Source: Clostridium sp. (GTDB lineage: Bacteria > Bacillota > Clostridia > Clostridiales > Clostridiaceae). Taken from it: a stretch of 64,000 nucleotides of DNA. The stretch lies in assembly GCF_017888565.1 (NCBI RefSeq), contig NZ_JAGHFX010000018.1:62001-126000 (forward strand), given 5' to 3'. Position 1 is the first letter of the stretch, and each line of letters begins with the position of its first letter. The notes beneath the pieces are model-generated. The model worked only from the letters and a program-made list of their open reading frames with translations. It was not told the DNA's origin and ran no database searches. The position numbers and the translations under genes were made by a program. Positions 39,049 through 47,950 of this stretch are shown here, piece by piece.

Positions 39049-39733
39049 GTTTACTAAAGAATCTAGTGTAAAATTTATATCTCATTTAGATTTAATGAGA
39101 ACAATACAAAGAGTAATAAGAAGAGCTAATCTTCCGATGGAGTATTCAAAGGGATTTAATCCACATATGGCATTATCTATAGCACAACCTTTATCTGTTG
39201 GAGTTTATTCTGATGCTGAATATATGGATATAGTTTTAGTTGAAGAATTAGATGAAAAAGAAATTATAGATAGATTAAATGCTAAAACAGCATCTGGAAT
39301 TAAGTTTTTAAATGCAAGAAAAGTTATAACTAAAGAAGGGGAAAAGAAATTACCTCAAACTATGGCTTTAGTAGATGCAGCTAGATTCACTATAAAGATG
39401 TTTTGTACAGATTCAAATGTAGTTGAAAGTAAAATTAAAGAGCTTATTGATAATCCAGAATGGAATACTATAAAGAAAAGCAAAAAAGGTGAAAAAGAAG
39501 TAAATCTAAAGACAATGATAAAAGAAATGAAGCATTGGATAAATAATGATGAGTTAATTTTAAATATATTAATATCATCAGGAAGTAGAGAACATTTATC
39601 ACCAGACTTAGTTGCAGAATATATAAAGAGCAATATTCCAGAAATAATGGAAGATGCTTTTGTAGATATAAAGAGAGAAGAAATGTATGTATTAAAAAAT
39701 AATAAGTACATACCGATATATAAATGTATTTAG
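39032..39733 (+). CDS. Radical-SAM-associated protein (DUF2344, TIGR03936 type)
   Basis: A protein of about 233 residues. The start RYVIKFTKESSVKFISHLDLMRTIQRVIRRA and MEYSKGFNPHMALSIAQPL are the hallmark of DUF2344. It overlaps the radical SAM gene by 17 bp and in some bacteria the two are fused, so it probably supplies substrate recognition to the enzyme. Start: GTG 39032 gives MRYVIKF, as homologues begin, with AAGGGAAG ten bases upstream; a TTG at 39026 in the same frame is possible. Function unknown. Confidence 0.8.
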   Translation: MRYVIKFTKESSVKFISHLDLMRTIQRVIRRANLPMEYSKGFNPHMALSIAQPLSVGVYSDAEYMDIVLVEELDEKEIIDRLNAKTASGIKFLNARKVITKEGEKKLPQTMALVDAARFTIKMFCTDSNVVESKIKELIDNPEWNTIKKSKKGEKEVNLKTMIKEMKHWINNDELILNILISSGSREHLSPDLVAEYIKSNIPEIMEDAFVDIKREEMYVLKNNKYIPIYKCI

Positions 39734-39746
39734 GGAAGTGTATCTT

Positions 39747-41195
39747 ATGAGAGAAATTTTCATTGAAAGAGATGAGCCGCTTTTAAGAGTTGCTATAAAG
39801 GATAATAATGTTTTAAGTGAGTGCTTCGTAGAGGAGCACTCTTCAGGACCTAAAATGGGTGAAATCTATAAAGGAAGAGTAAAAAATATAGTGACCGCTA
39901 TTAATTCTATTTTTGTAGATATAGGTTTAGAAAAAGAAGCGTATATGTACTTTAGCAATGAAATTAAAAGCGAAGGAATAAAAAAAGGCGATGAAATATT
40001 AGTTGAAGTAATAAAAGAGCCAATAAACAATAAAGGTGCTAAAGTAAGTAAAAATATAAGCATACCAGGCAGATTTATGGTTTTAACTTTAGGGGGAAGT
40101 GGAATTAGCTTTTCCAAGAGAATTAGTAGCACAGAAGAAAAAGAAAGAATATTAAAGGCTATTAACAATATAGATGGATATAGTATAACAATAAGAACAG
40201 AAGCAGTTCATGCAAGCGATGAAGATTTATTAGCAGAAAAAATAAGTCTTTTATCAGAATTAGAAGTAATTATTAAAAAATTAAGGTATAGTTTAAAGCT
40301 AGGAAAAGTCTATGGAGAAAATATTATTTTAAATAAAGTAATAAGAGAAAACCTAGGCAATGAATGCAAGATAATTTTAAATCATGAAGAAGATTTAAAT
40401 GAGGTAAAAGCATTGTTAGAAAACAATGATAAAGTTAGTATCGAGAAGTTTAATAATACTAGAAGTTTATTTGATTACTATGGAATAGAAAAGGAAATCC
40501 TAAAATTAAGACATAAAAAAGTAGCTTTAAATTGTGGTGGAAATATAGTAATAGATAAAGCAGAAGCTATGTATGTTATAGATGTTAACTCATCTAAAAA
40601 TATTAAAGGTAGAAATTTTGATAAAACTATATTAGAAACAAATATAGAGGCTGCTAAAGAAATAGGAAGACAAATTAGACTTAGAAATCTTGCTGGAATA
40701 ATAGTTATAGACTTTATTGATATGAGAGATTTTTCTCAAAAAGCCTTAGTTATGGATGCTTTGAAGGAAGCTTTAAAAGAAGACAAAGGTAATATGAAAA
40801 TATTCCCTTTTACAGAGCTAGATCTTGTTCAAATAGCTAGAAAAAGAAGAGGAAAATCAATATATGATTATTTAGAAGAAGGCTGTAGAAGGTGTAACAA
40901 AGAAGGGTATGTTTTAAAGCTATCATATATAGAAAAGTTGATAAGAAATGAGATAATTAAATGCGAAGAAGAAAATTCTATAAATTCATTTTATATAGAA
41001 TTAGATAGCAATTATGAAGAAATGGTAAAGGGAGATATTTTTTCGTTTTTAAGAAATATAACTTCATTAGATAAAGAAATTTATTTGAATTTTACAAATG
41101 GAATTGAAGGATATAAAATAGAGCCACTTATATTTAATAGCCAAAAAGAAAATATAAAAAAATTTAGAGTAAGTGGCTATGAAAAATATGAATAA
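39747..41195 (+). CDS. rng: Ribonuclease G/E family endoribonuclease
   Basis: A 482-residue RNase G/E. The S1 domain is MGEIYKGRVKNIVTAINSIFVDIGLEKEAYM near residues 33-65, the catalytic Asp residues lie in MYVIDVNSS and IIVIDFIDMRDF, and the zinc-link cysteines in CRRCNKEGY. The small C-terminal domain is short, and there is no degradosome scaffold tail. It cleaves single-stranded AU-rich RNA and matures rRNA and mRNA. The ATG at 39747 follows AGGGAAG. It lies between the radical-SAM pair and the L21 leader, the common clostridial order. Confidence 0.9.
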   Translation: MREIFIERDEPLLRVAIKDNNVLSECFVEEHSSGPKMGEIYKGRVKNIVTAINSIFVDIGLEKEAYMYFSNEIKSEGIKKGDEILVEVIKEPINNKGAKVSKNISIPGRFMVLTLGGSGISFSKRISSTEEKERILKAINNIDGYSITIRTEAVHASDEDLLAEKISLLSELEVIIKKLRYSLKLGKVYGENIILNKVIRENLGNECKIILNHEEDLNEVKALLENNDKVSIEKFNNTRSLFDYYGIEKEILKLRHKKVALNCGGNIVIDKAEAMYVIDVNSSKNIKGRNFDKTILETNIEAAKEIGRQIRLRNLAGIIVIDFIDMRDFSQKALVMDALKEALKEDKGNMKIFPFTELDLVQIARKRRGKSIYDYLEEGCRRCNKEGYVLKLSYIEKLIRNEIIKCEEENSINSFYIELDSNYEEMVKGDIFSFLRNITSLDKEIYLNFTNGIEGYKIEPLIFNSQKENIKKFRVSGYEKYE

Positions 41196-41200
41196 ACTTC

Positions 41201-41230
41201 TTTACAAGCAACATAATATTATGATACAAT
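41201..41230 (+). promoter_or_regulatory. Promoter of the rplU operon
   Basis: TTTACA (41201-41206) and TACAAT (41225-41230) are spaced by 18 bp, with an extended TG before the -10. It begins right after the RNase G stop codon. Confidence 0.55.
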
Positions 41231-41234
41231 ATCA

Positions 41235-41320
41235 GATGTTAAACCGCACATAAGAGGTTTTTATCTAAACAAAGTTTAGAACTTTGTACCTCGGTTGGCG
41301 AGACCGTAATAAGAGGAGGT
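41235..41320 (+). ncRNA. Ribosomal protein L21 leader
   Basis: The leader before rplU shows the L21-leader arrangement: AAACCGC and AAGAGGTTTTTATC at the 5' side, a hairpin AAAGTTTAGAACTTT, and CCTCGGTTGGCGAGACCG just before AAGAGGAGGTG. L21 leaders of Firmicutes bind the ribosomal protein to shut down rplU-rpmA expression. The paired elements are visible, but the fold was judged by eye. Confidence 0.7.
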
Positions 41321-41327
41321 GTTTTTA

Positions 41328-41639
41328 ATGTACGCAGTATTATCTACAGGAGGAAAACAATACAGAGTTCAAGAAGGAGACGTAATATTCGTTGAAAAAC
41401 TTAACGCTGAAGTTGACTCAACAGTTGAATTAACAGAAGTATTAGCAGTTTCAAATGGTGATGCTTTAAAGGTTGGTACACCAGTTGTAGAAGGTGCTAA
41501 GGTTGTTGCTAAAGTTGTTGCTCAAGGCAAAGCTAAGAAGGTTACAGTATTCAAGTATAAGCCAAAGAAGGACTACAGAAAGAAAACTGGACACAGACAA
41601 CCATACACTAAGTTAGTAATCGAAAAAATCGAAGCTTAA
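41328..41639 (+). CDS. rplU: 50S ribosomal protein L21
   Basis: A 103-residue ribosomal protein that starts [18 protein letters not shown] and ends in the basic block [26 protein letters not shown]. It binds 23S rRNA in the large subunit. The ATG at 41328 follows AAGAGGAGGTG. Codon choice is less AT-biased than in the surroundings (GGT, GTT, AAG), as expected for a highly expressed gene. The L21 leader upstream should control this operon. Confidence 0.98.
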   Translation: MYAVLSTGGKQYRVQEGDVIFVEKLNAEVDSTVELTEVLAVSNGDALKVGTPVVEGAKVVAKVVAQGKAKKVTVFKYKPKKDYRKKTGHRQPYTKLVIEKIEA

Positions 41640-41644
41640 TTATT

Positions 41645-42019
41645 ATGATTAAAGTAAAGATTTTTAAAAAAGATGATTTATGCCTTGGATTTAAGATAAA
41701 AGGTCATGCTTTATCAAGAGCTGAAATAGAGAAGGTCGGAGATGCTTATGATATGATTTGCAATTCGGTTTCAGTATTATCTCAAAGTGCCTTAATAGGT
41801 ATTGAAGAAGTACTAAAGCTCAAAGTTAAGTATGATATAGATGATGGTTTTTTACATATAAACTTATCTAATCTTAATAACGAGGATATAGAGAAGTGCC
41901 AAGTATTACTTTTAACTTTTGAAAAGAGTATAGAAAGCTTGATACAATCTCTTAAATTAAGTTTTGGAAATGAAAAAGACAGTGAATATATAAGAATGTT
42001 GAAAGAGGAGGTGCAATAG
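41645..42019 (+). CDS. prp: Ribosomal-processing cysteine protease Prp
   Basis: A 124-residue cysteine protease (YsxB/DUF464) that removes the N-terminal extension of L27, encoded two bases downstream. The catalytic pair is His21 in KGHALS and Cys39 in [12 protein letters not shown]. The spacer between them is longer than the approximately 12 residues of staphylococcal Prp because of the insert SRAEIEKVG. It starts five bases after the L21 stop and lies between rplU and rpmA, the conserved Firmicute order. Confidence 0.93.
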   Translation: MIKVKIFKKDDLCLGFKIKGHALSRAEIEKVGDAYDMICNSVSVLSQSALIGIEEVLKLKVKYDIDDGFLHINLSNLNNEDIEKCQVLLLTFEKSIESLIQSLKLSFGNEKDSEYIRMLKEEVQ

Positions 42020-42020
42020 T

Positions 42021-42320
42021 ATGTTAATAATGAACCTTCAATTATTTGCCCACAAAAAAGGGGTAGGTAGCTCAAAGAACGGTAGAGATTCTGAATCAAA
42101 AAGATTAGGAGTTAAAGCTGCTGACGGGGAGTTCGTTTTAGCTGGTAACATTTTAGTTAGACAAAGAGGAACAAAGATTCACCCAGGAACTAATGTTGGT
42201 AAAGGTGGAGATGACACTCTTTTTGCTAAAGAAGACGGAATCGTTAGATTTGAAAGAATGGGTAGAGACAAAAAGAAAGTTAGCATTTACCCAGTGAATG
42301 TTGAAGAAATAGCAGAATAA
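42021..42320 (+). CDS. rpmA: 50S ribosomal protein L27 with cleavable N-terminal extension
   Basis: A 99-residue L27. The N-terminal MLIMNLQLF precedes the mature start [15 protein letters not shown]; the LQLF-AHKKG junction is the known Prp cleavage site of Firmicutes. Mature L27 reaches the peptidyl transferase centre with its N-terminus, so cleavage is needed for function. AGGAGG lies nine bases before ATG 42021; an alternative ATG lies at 42030. A terminator follows 14 bases after the stop. Confidence 0.97.
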   Translation: MLIMNLQLFAHKKGVGSSKNGRDSESKRLGVKAADGEFVLAGNILVRQRGTKIHPGTNVGKGGDDTLFAKEDGIVRFERMGRDKKKVSIYPVNVEEIAE

Positions 42321-42333
42321 TATTATTTTTTCT

Positions 42334-42365
42334 AAAAAGCACCCTGTTTTAGGGTGCTTTATTTT
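42334..42365 (+). terminator. Terminator of the rplU-prp-rpmA operon
   Basis: AAAGCACCCT pairs with AGGGTGCTTT around GTTTT, with ATTTT following. Confidence 0.9.
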
Positions 42366-42378
42366 GTAAGAAATATAA

Positions 42379-42432
42379 ATGGGCAATTGACAATGAATAA
42401 AACTTGCCCATTGTACACTGTCAATTGTCCAT
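42379..42432. repeat. Intergenic inverted repeat of the GACAATTG type
   Basis: The left arm GGGCAATTGACAATG and the right arm CATTGTACACTGTCAATTGTCC are imperfect inverted copies. Variants of (TTGACAATTGACAATGGACA) are dispersed in clostridial intergenic regions, as far as I recall. A shorter related piece (GAATAATTGACAA) lies near 53203. Confidence 0.5.
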
Positions 42433-42444
42433 TAATTTAATGGA

Positions 42445-42472
42445 TTAGAAATTAATTTTCGTGTGATATAAT
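42445..42472 (+). promoter_or_regulatory. Promoter of obgE
   Basis: TTAGAA (42445-42450) and TATAAT (42467-42472) with a 16-bp spacer and an extended TG before the -10. Confidence 0.5.
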
Positions 42473-42555
42473 AAACATTAAAAAATAGTGAGATAATATA
42501 AAGTAAGTACGTGTTTATATTATTATAAATAATTTCAAGAAAGATGGGTGATTTT

Positions 42556-43845
42556 ATGTTTATAGATAAGGCCAAGATATTCGTTAAATCCGGAGATGGT
42601 GGAAATGGATGTGTGTCTTTTAGAAGAGAAAAATATGTTCCGCTTGGAGGTCCAGATGGAGGAGATGGCGGAAAAGGTGGAAGTGTAATATTTGAAGTAG
42701 ATCCAGGTTTAACTACACTTTTAGATTTTAAATATAGAAAGAAATTTGTAGCTGACGCTGGTGGTAAAGGTGAAGGTTCAAAATGTTATGGTAGAGATGG
42801 AGATGACCTTCATGTTAAAGTACCTATGGGAACAATAATTAGGGATTTTGAAACTAATAAAATTATAGCAGATCTTTCACATAAAGATGATACTTTTGTA
42901 ATTGCAAAAGGAGGAAAAGGTGGAAAAGGAAATTGTAAATTCTGTACACCAACAAGGCAAGCTCCACACTTTGCAGAACCAGGTATGCCAGGTGAAGATA
43001 GATGGATTACATTAGAACTTAAATTACTTGCTGATGTTGGCTTAGTAGGATTTCCTAATGTAGGAAAATCAACTTTCCTTTCAACAGTAACAGCAGCAAA
43101 GCCAAAGATAGCAAACTATCATTTTACAACATTAAAGCCAAACCTTGGAGTTGTAAAGGCTGAAGGTATGAATGCTTTTGTAATGGCTGATATACCAGGA
43201 ATAATTGAAGGTGCTGCTGAAGGGGTTGGCTTAGGTTTAGATTTCTTAAGACATATTGAAAGAACTAGACTATTAATACATGTAGTAGATATATCAGGAA
43301 TAGAAGGTAGAGATGCTTTCGAAGACTTTGTTAAGATAAATGAAGAACTTAAGAAATATTCAGTTAAACTATGGGATAGACCTCAAATAGTTGTAGCAAA
43401 CAAAACAGATATGCTTTATGATGAAGAAATTTTTGAAGACTTTAAGAAAAAAGTAAATGAATTAGGCTTTGATAAGGTATATAAGATGTCTGCAGCAACA
43501 AAATCAGGTGTTGAAGATATAATTAAAGAAGCTGGTAGAATGCTTTCAGAAATTCCAATTAAGGACTTAGAAATAAGTGATGAAGAAAGATTCGTACAAG
43601 AAGAAAAGAGATTTACATATGATGTATCTATCGAAGATGGAGAAGATAACAACAGAGTATATGTAGTTTATGGATCATTTGTAGATAGATTATTAAATTC
43701 AGTAAATATTCATGACGCTGATTCATTAAGATATTTCCATAAGGTATTAAGAAACAAAGGTGTGTTTGATAAATTAAGAGAAATGGGAATAGAAGATGGA
43801 GATATGGTAAGACTTAACGATTTTGAGTTTGAGTATATTTTATAG
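42556..43845 (+). CDS. obgE: GTPase Obg/CgtA
   Basis: A 429-residue ribosome-associated GTPase. The glycine-rich Obg domain begins [25 protein letters not shown]; the G domain holds [10 protein letters not shown] (G1), [17 protein letters not shown] (G3) and NKTD (G4). A C-terminal OCT domain (residues of about 345-429) is present, as in Gram-positives. It helps 50S assembly and, in Bacillus, general stress and sporulation. The ATG at 42556 is preferred over 42544 because homologues begin MFIDxAK and GGGTGA lies just before. Confidence 0.96.
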   Translation: MFIDKAKIFVKSGDGGNGCVSFRREKYVPLGGPDGGDGGKGGSVIFEVDPGLTTLLDFKYRKKFVADAGGKGEGSKCYGRDGDDLHVKVPMGTIIRDFETNKIIADLSHKDDTFVIAKGGKGGKGNCKFCTPTRQAPHFAEPGMPGEDRWITLELKLLADVGLVGFPNVGKSTFLSTVTAAKPKIANYHFTTLKPNLGVVKAEGMNAFVMADIPGIIEGAAEGVGLGLDFLRHIERTRLLIHVVDISGIEGRDAFEDFVKINEELKKYSVKLWDRPQIVVANKTDMLYDEEIFEDFKKKVNELGFDKVYKMSAATKSGVEDIIKEAGRMLSEIPIKDLEISDEERFVQEEKRFTYDVSIEDGEDNNRVYVVYGSFVDRLLNSVNIHDADSLRYFHKVLRNKGVFDKLREMGIEDGDMVRLNDFEFEYIL

Positions 43846-43856
43846 GAGGATAAAGA

Positions 43857-44153
43857 ATGATAACAGGAAAGCAAAGAGCATATTTAAGAGGGCTTGCAAA
43901 TAACTTAGATCCAATATTCCAAGTTGGGAAAAATAGAGTAGAAGAAGCTTTTTTAACACAATTAACTGAAGCTTTAGAAGCAAGAGAGCTTATTAAAATA
44001 AAGGTACTTGAAAATAGTGGTTTAGGAGCTAGAGAAGTATCAAATTATATTTGTGAAAAAATTGGTTGTGAAGGAATTCAAGCTATAGGAAGTAAAATAG
44101 TTTTATATAAAAAATCCTCAAAAAAACCTAAGATAGAAATACCTAATAAATAG
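43857..44153 (+). CDS. yhbY: YhbY-family CRM-domain RNA-binding protein
   Basis: A 98-residue single CRM domain protein. It begins ITGKQRAYLRGLANNLDPIFQVGKN and carries the GxxG loop region GLGAREVSNYICEKIGCEGIQAIGSKIVLYK. YhbY proteins associate with pre-50S particles. AGGAGGA precedes ATG 43857, which follows obgE by 11 bp, as in many Firmicutes. Confidence 0.92.
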   Translation: MITGKQRAYLRGLANNLDPIFQVGKNRVEEAFLTQLTEALEARELIKIKVLENSGLGAREVSNYICEKIGCEGIQAIGSKIVLYKKSSKKPKIEIPNK

Positions 44154-44162
44154 AGAATTTTT

Positions 44163-44780
44163 ATGAAAAAGATTGGCATAATAGGAGGAACATTTAATCC
44201 TATTCATTTAGCACATCTATATATTGCATATGAAGCTAAATGTCAATTGAATTTAGATAAAGTGATTTTTATGCCAGCAGGGAGCCCGCCTCATAAAAGA
44301 AATGAGGATATATTAGAGGCTCCTTTAAGGTATGAAATGGTTAAAGAAGCCATAAAAAGTTATGAGGATTTTGAAATAAGTAATTATGAAATAGAAAAAG
44401 AAGGTTTTAGTTATACATATGAAACCTTAGAAAACTTTAAATCTAGGGATAATATATTGTACTTTATTACTGGAGCTGATTGTCTTATAAATATAGAAAA
44501 ATGGAAAAATCCAGATAGAATATTTAAGACTTCTAATTTAGTAGTATTTAATAGACCAGGATATGATGAAGAGTCATTAAAATTACAAAAGAATGAAATT
44601 GAGAAAAAATATAACACAAGTATCAACTTTTTAGATATAATGGACTTAGAAATTTCATCATCAATGATAAGAAAGAGAATCAAGGAAGGAAAGAGAATCA
44701 ACTTTTTCATTCCCAAAGAGGCTCTAGATTTTATTAGAAAAAATAATATATATAATTATTGCGAAAATATTAAAGATTGA
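44163..44780 (+). CDS. nadD: Nicotinate-mononucleotide adenylyltransferase
   Basis: A 205-residue nucleotidyltransferase that adenylates NaMN in NAD synthesis. The nucleotide motif is GGTFNPIHLAHL at the N-terminus, PAGSPPHKR follows, and ISSSMIRKRI near the C-terminus is the ISSTxxR signature. The ATG at 44163 is 9 bp after yhbY without a strong ribosome binding site of its own, so translation is probably coupled. Confidence 0.94.
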   Translation: MKKIGIIGGTFNPIHLAHLYIAYEAKCQLNLDKVIFMPAGSPPHKRNEDILEAPLRYEMVKEAIKSYEDFEISNYEIEKEGFSYTYETLENFKSRDNILYFITGADCLINIEKWKNPDRIFKTSNLVVFNRPGYDEESLKLQKNEIEKKYNTSINFLDIMDLEISSSMIRKRIKEGKRINFFIPKEALDFIRKNNIYNYCENIKD

Positions 44781-44812
44781 TGAAAGTATAATGATATTTA
44801 AGGAGAAGATAT

Positions 44813-45379
44813 ATGCTTAGTAAAGAAGAAATGAAGAGCTATCTTAAAGAGCATTTAACAGAAAGTAGATATAACCATACTTTAGGTGTGGTTGAAACTG
44901 CAATGAGATTAGCTGAAATAAATAAGGTAGATAAAGATAAAGCTGAAATAGCAGCATTAGCTCATGATATAGCTAAAAATATGACAATCTATGAGTTAAG
45001 GGATATCATAAATAGAAATAGTATTAATTTATCATATGATGAAGAGAAAACTCCTGAATTATGGCATAGTATTGTTTCACCGATACTAGGGAGAGAGATT
45101 TTTAAAATAGAAGATGAAGAAATATTAAGCGCTATGAGATGGCATACTACAGGAAAAGAAGATATGAGTAAATTAGATAAGATAATTTATATGGCTGATA
45201 TGATAGAGCCAGGTAGAAATTTTCATGGAGTAGATTTAATTAGAAAAGAAAGCTTTGCGGATTTGGATAAAGGCCTTCTTCAAGGATTAACTCATACTAT
45301 TAAATATTTATTAAATAAAGGGTTTCCTATTGATATAAATAGTATAAAAGCTAGAAATTATTTATTGCTTAATAAATAA
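44813..45379 (+). CDS. yqeK: YqeK-type HD hydrolase
   Basis: A 188-residue HD-domain phosphohydrolase. The metal motifs are RYNHTLGVVETA, LAHDIAKN (HD), and MRWHTTG plus IIYMADMIEP. YqeK homologues have been shown to be diadenosine tetraphosphate hydrolases with symmetrical cleavage; I assume the same here. It lies right after nadD in the conserved obgE-yhbY-nadD-yqeK order. AAGGAG precedes the ATG. Confidence 0.9.
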   Translation: MLSKEEMKSYLKEHLTESRYNHTLGVVETAMRLAEINKVDKDKAEIAALAHDIAKNMTIYELRDIINRNSINLSYDEEKTPELWHSIVSPILGREIFKIEDEEILSAMRWHTTGKEDMSKLDKIIYMADMIEPGRNFHGVDLIRKESFADLDKGLLQGLTHTIKYLLNKGFPIDINSIKARNYLLLNK

Positions 45380-45426
45380 AAACTAAATTTATTTAACTAT
45401 GAAAAAAATCAGAGAGGATTTTAAGG

Positions 45427-46773
45427 ATGGGGAGTAGGAGAGAGAATCTGGAAAACAGAGAAAGAAGAAGACCTTCTAAAGATGAACAAATTAAAAGAAA
45501 AAGAATTGAAGCTAGAAGGAAAAAACTAAAAAGAAAGAGAATAGTAACATCTATAGTAACTAGTTTATTAGTAATAATACTTGGAAGTGCATTGTATATA
45601 TATAGCTTCTTATCAGGTTTAAAAACAAATAATTTAGGTACTGGAGTTGCACCCATATCATCAAAAGACCCTATTAATATTTTGATTTTGGGTATGGATG
45701 TAGGAGATACAGACAATCAATCTAATAAAGCAATTAGAAGAAGTGATACTATAATGGTTTTAAATTATAATCCTAATACTAAAAAGACGCATGTAATTTC
45801 TATACCAAGAGATACTATGATTGAAGTAGATGCTTATTTAGATACTGGAGAATATCAAAGATATTGGAAAATAAATGCTGCATATGCTTTAGGTGGAGAA
45901 GAAGAAGTAAAGACACATGTGGAAGATTTATTAGGTATAAGTTTAAATTATATAGTAGAGGTAGATTATAATGCCTTTAGAAGTATAGTGGACGCTTTAG
46001 GTGGGGTAGAAATGCTTATAGAACAAGATATGTTCTATGATGATGAAGCTCAAGGCCTTCATATAAACTTTAAGGCTGGAGAAACTGTTCAGTTAGATGG
46101 TAAAAAAGCAGAAGAGTTCTTTAGGTGGAGAAAAAATAATGATGGAAGTGGATTAGCAAATGGTGATTTAGATAGAATTAAAAATCAACAGCAATTCATG
46201 AGTAAATTAGTAGATAAAGCTTTAAGTCCAACTATAATTTTTAAAGCACCAAAAATATTGAAGGCTATAAGTGAAAATGTTGAAACTAATATTCCAGCTA
46301 AGAATTTAATTTCTCTTGGTATGAAGATTATGAGATTGAAATCAGAAGATATAATTATGACTACCCTTCAAGCTGAGCCAGCGGATATTTATGGGGAATC
46401 CTTTTTAATTGCTGATAAAGAGCTAAACAGAGATTTAATAAATGCATTAAATACAGAAAACTCTTCATTAGCACCAGTTATAACTTCAATAAACAAAGAA
46501 GAGCTCAAGGTACTAGTATTAAACGGAACTAAGATTGATGGATTAGCATCAAGTGCAAGAGATAGTTTACTTTCACTTGGATATACAAATATAGAAGTTG
46601 GAAATACTGATAATGTAGAGAAAAGTGTAATTCAATCAGATAATAAGGAATTAAAAGATTTGCTTAAAAATGATACAGGGATACAAAAGTTTGAAAAGAT
46701 AGGTAAATCAGAATATAAACAATATGATGTTGTAATATTATTAGGTAAAGATTATAACTTATTTGGAAACTAA
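45427..46773 (+). CDS. LytR-CpsA-Psr family glycopolymer transferase
   Basis: A 448-residue membrane-anchored enzyme. A very basic cytoplasmic N-terminus (about 40 residues rich in Arg and Lys) precedes one membrane helix. The LCP domain shows SRPRDT-like IPRDTMIEV, WKINAAYALGG and DLDRIKNQQQF, the Arg-rich lipid-phosphate pocket. A C-terminal LytR_C domain (LKVLVLNGTKIDGLASSARDSLLSLGY) follows. LCP enzymes attach wall teichoic acid or capsular polymers to peptidoglycan. In many Clostridia rsfS follows this gene; here an RluD-type gene does. Confidence 0.9.
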   Translation: MGSRRENLENRERRRPSKDEQIKRKRIEARRKKLKRKRIVTSIVTSLLVIILGSALYIYSFLSGLKTNNLGTGVAPISSKDPINILILGMDVGDTDNQSNKAIRRSDTIMVLNYNPNTKKTHVISIPRDTMIEVDAYLDTGEYQRYWKINAAYALGGEEEVKTHVEDLLGISLNYIVEVDYNAFRSIVDALGGVEMLIEQDMFYDDEAQGLHINFKAGETVQLDGKKAEEFFRWRKNNDGSGLANGDLDRIKNQQQFMSKLVDKALSPTIIFKAPKILKAISENVETNIPAKNLISLGMKIMRLKSEDIIMTTLQAEPADIYGESFLIADKELNRDLINALNTENSSLAPVITSINKEELKVLVLNGTKIDGLASSARDSLLSLGYTNIEVGNTDNVEKSVIQSDNKELKDLLKNDTGIQKFEKIGKSEYKQYDVVILLGKDYNLFGN

Positions 46774-46834
46774 AAGGGGATGTCGCAGAAAGCAGTTTAA
46801 TGTAAATTGTAGATTTGTGCGACAGCTCCTTTTT
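46772..46834 (+). terminator. Terminator between the LCP gene and the pseudouridine synthase gene
   Basis: AAAAGGGGATGTCGCA pairs with TGCGACAGCTCCTTTT with small internal mismatches and a 30-nt loop. It starts within the TAA stop of the LCP gene and ends 14 bases before the next start. Confidence 0.65.
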
Positions 46835-46847
46835 ACTAGGAGGAAAA

Positions 46848-47744
46848 ATGAGTACTATAAAGAAAGTTGTTTCAAAAGAATACGAAGGAAGAAAAATTAG
46901 AGAATTTTTAAAAGAGGAACTAGGATTATCTTCTAGGTTAATTAGAAGTGCTTCAGTAGACAAAAGAATTTTTGTAAATAATAAAGCTGTAAAAATGAAT
47001 TATATGCTAAAAAGCAATGAAGAAGTTTTGATTGATTTAGTAAAAGAAGAAACTCAAAATATAGATCCTGAAGATATACCAATAGATATTGTGTATGAAG
47101 ATGAAGATATAATAGTTGTCAATAAAGGACCTAATATGGTAGTTCACCCAACTAAAAGGTATCAAAGTGGTACATTAGCTAATGCTTTGATGTACTATTT
47201 TAAGGAAAGTAACCAAAAGTGTATTGTTAGGCTAGTAAGTAGGTTAGATATGGATACATCAGGACTTATTATTATAGCTAAAAATCAGTATGCACATATG
47301 GAATTATCTAAAGAAATGACTTTAAATAATGTTGAAAAAAGATATCTTACAGTTGTACATGGACATATGGAAAATGATGAAGGAACTATAGATTTACCAA
47401 TATATAGACCAGAAGAGGAAGGGACTATAAGAAGAGTTGTAGATGAAAGAGGACAAAGAAGTATAACTCATTATAAGGTTATAGAGAGATTTAAGGATTC
47501 AGATTTAGTTGAATGCTTATTAGAAACAGGAAGAACACATCAAATAAGGGTTCATTTAAGCTCATTAGGACATCCTATTTGGGGGGATACCTTATATGGT
47601 TATGAAGAAGATGGGGAAATTATAAGTAGGCAAGCACTTCATGCCTATGGATTAGATTTTAAATCTCCAAGAACTAAAAAGGAATTAAGTCTTAGAGCAA
47701 GAATACCAGATGATATACAAAAACTTATAGAGAATTTAAAGTAG
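46848..47744 (+). CDS. RluD-family 23S rRNA pseudouridine synthase
   Basis: A 298-residue enzyme with an N-terminal S4-like domain (GRKIREFLKEELGLSSRLIRSA) and the RluA/RluD catalytic core. The catalytic Asp is in VSRLDMDTSGLIIIAKN; the usual His of HRLD is Ser here. LETGRTHQIRVHL and HPIWGDTLYG complete the motif set. It probably modifies 23S rRNA, but the exact site cannot be read from sequence. The ATG at 46848 follows AGGAGG; the frame is open 33 bp further into the terminator. Confidence 0.9.
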   Translation: MSTIKKVVSKEYEGRKIREFLKEELGLSSRLIRSASVDKRIFVNNKAVKMNYMLKSNEEVLIDLVKEETQNIDPEDIPIDIVYEDEDIIVVNKGPNMVVHPTKRYQSGTLANALMYYFKESNQKCIVRLVSRLDMDTSGLIIIAKNQYAHMELSKEMTLNNVEKRYLTVVHGHMENDEGTIDLPIYRPEEEGTIRRVVDERGQRSITHYKVIERFKDSDLVECLLETGRTHQIRVHLSSLGHPIWGDTLYGYEEDGEIISRQALHAYGLDFKSPRTKKELSLRARIPDDIQKLIENLK

Positions 47745-47757
47745 TATATAGTTATAT

Positions 47758-47797
47758 AAATGTAGTTGCCTTTTTTAAAATTAAAGCAACTACATTT
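47758..47797. terminator. Hairpin 1 of a three-hairpin cluster
   Basis: AAATGTAGTTGC pairs perfectly with GCAACTACATTT, with a T-rich tail. First terminator after the pseudouridine synthase gene. Confidence 0.8.
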
Positions 47798-47828
47798 TAA
47801 TTTTTTAAGTGATATTTAACTATAAAGA

Positions 47829-47861
47829 TGTAGTTACTTTTTTTTTATAAAAGTAACTACA
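47829..47861. repeat. Hairpin 2, a diverged copy of hairpin 1
   Basis: TGTAGTTACTTTT pairs perfectly with AAAAGTAACTACA. The arm ATGTAGTT is shared with hairpin 1, and the preceding bases (AACTATAAAGATGTAG versus AGTTATATAAATGTAG) also match in part, so it looks like a local duplication. Confidence 0.65.
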
Positions 47862-47881
47862 ATTTATTTTAATATGAAAAG

Positions 47882-47930
47882 AAAAGTATGTTGTAAAATG
47901 ATTTATAAAATCATTTTACAACATACTTTT
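47882..47930. terminator. Hairpin 3, perfect 23-bp stem
   Basis: Arms 47882-47904 and 47908-47930 are fully complementary with a three-base loop and A/T runs on both sides. It lies 20 bp from the end of the convergent dacF gene and should terminate its transcript. Confidence 0.8.
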
Positions 47931-47950
47931 TATTATTATAAATTTGGGGG

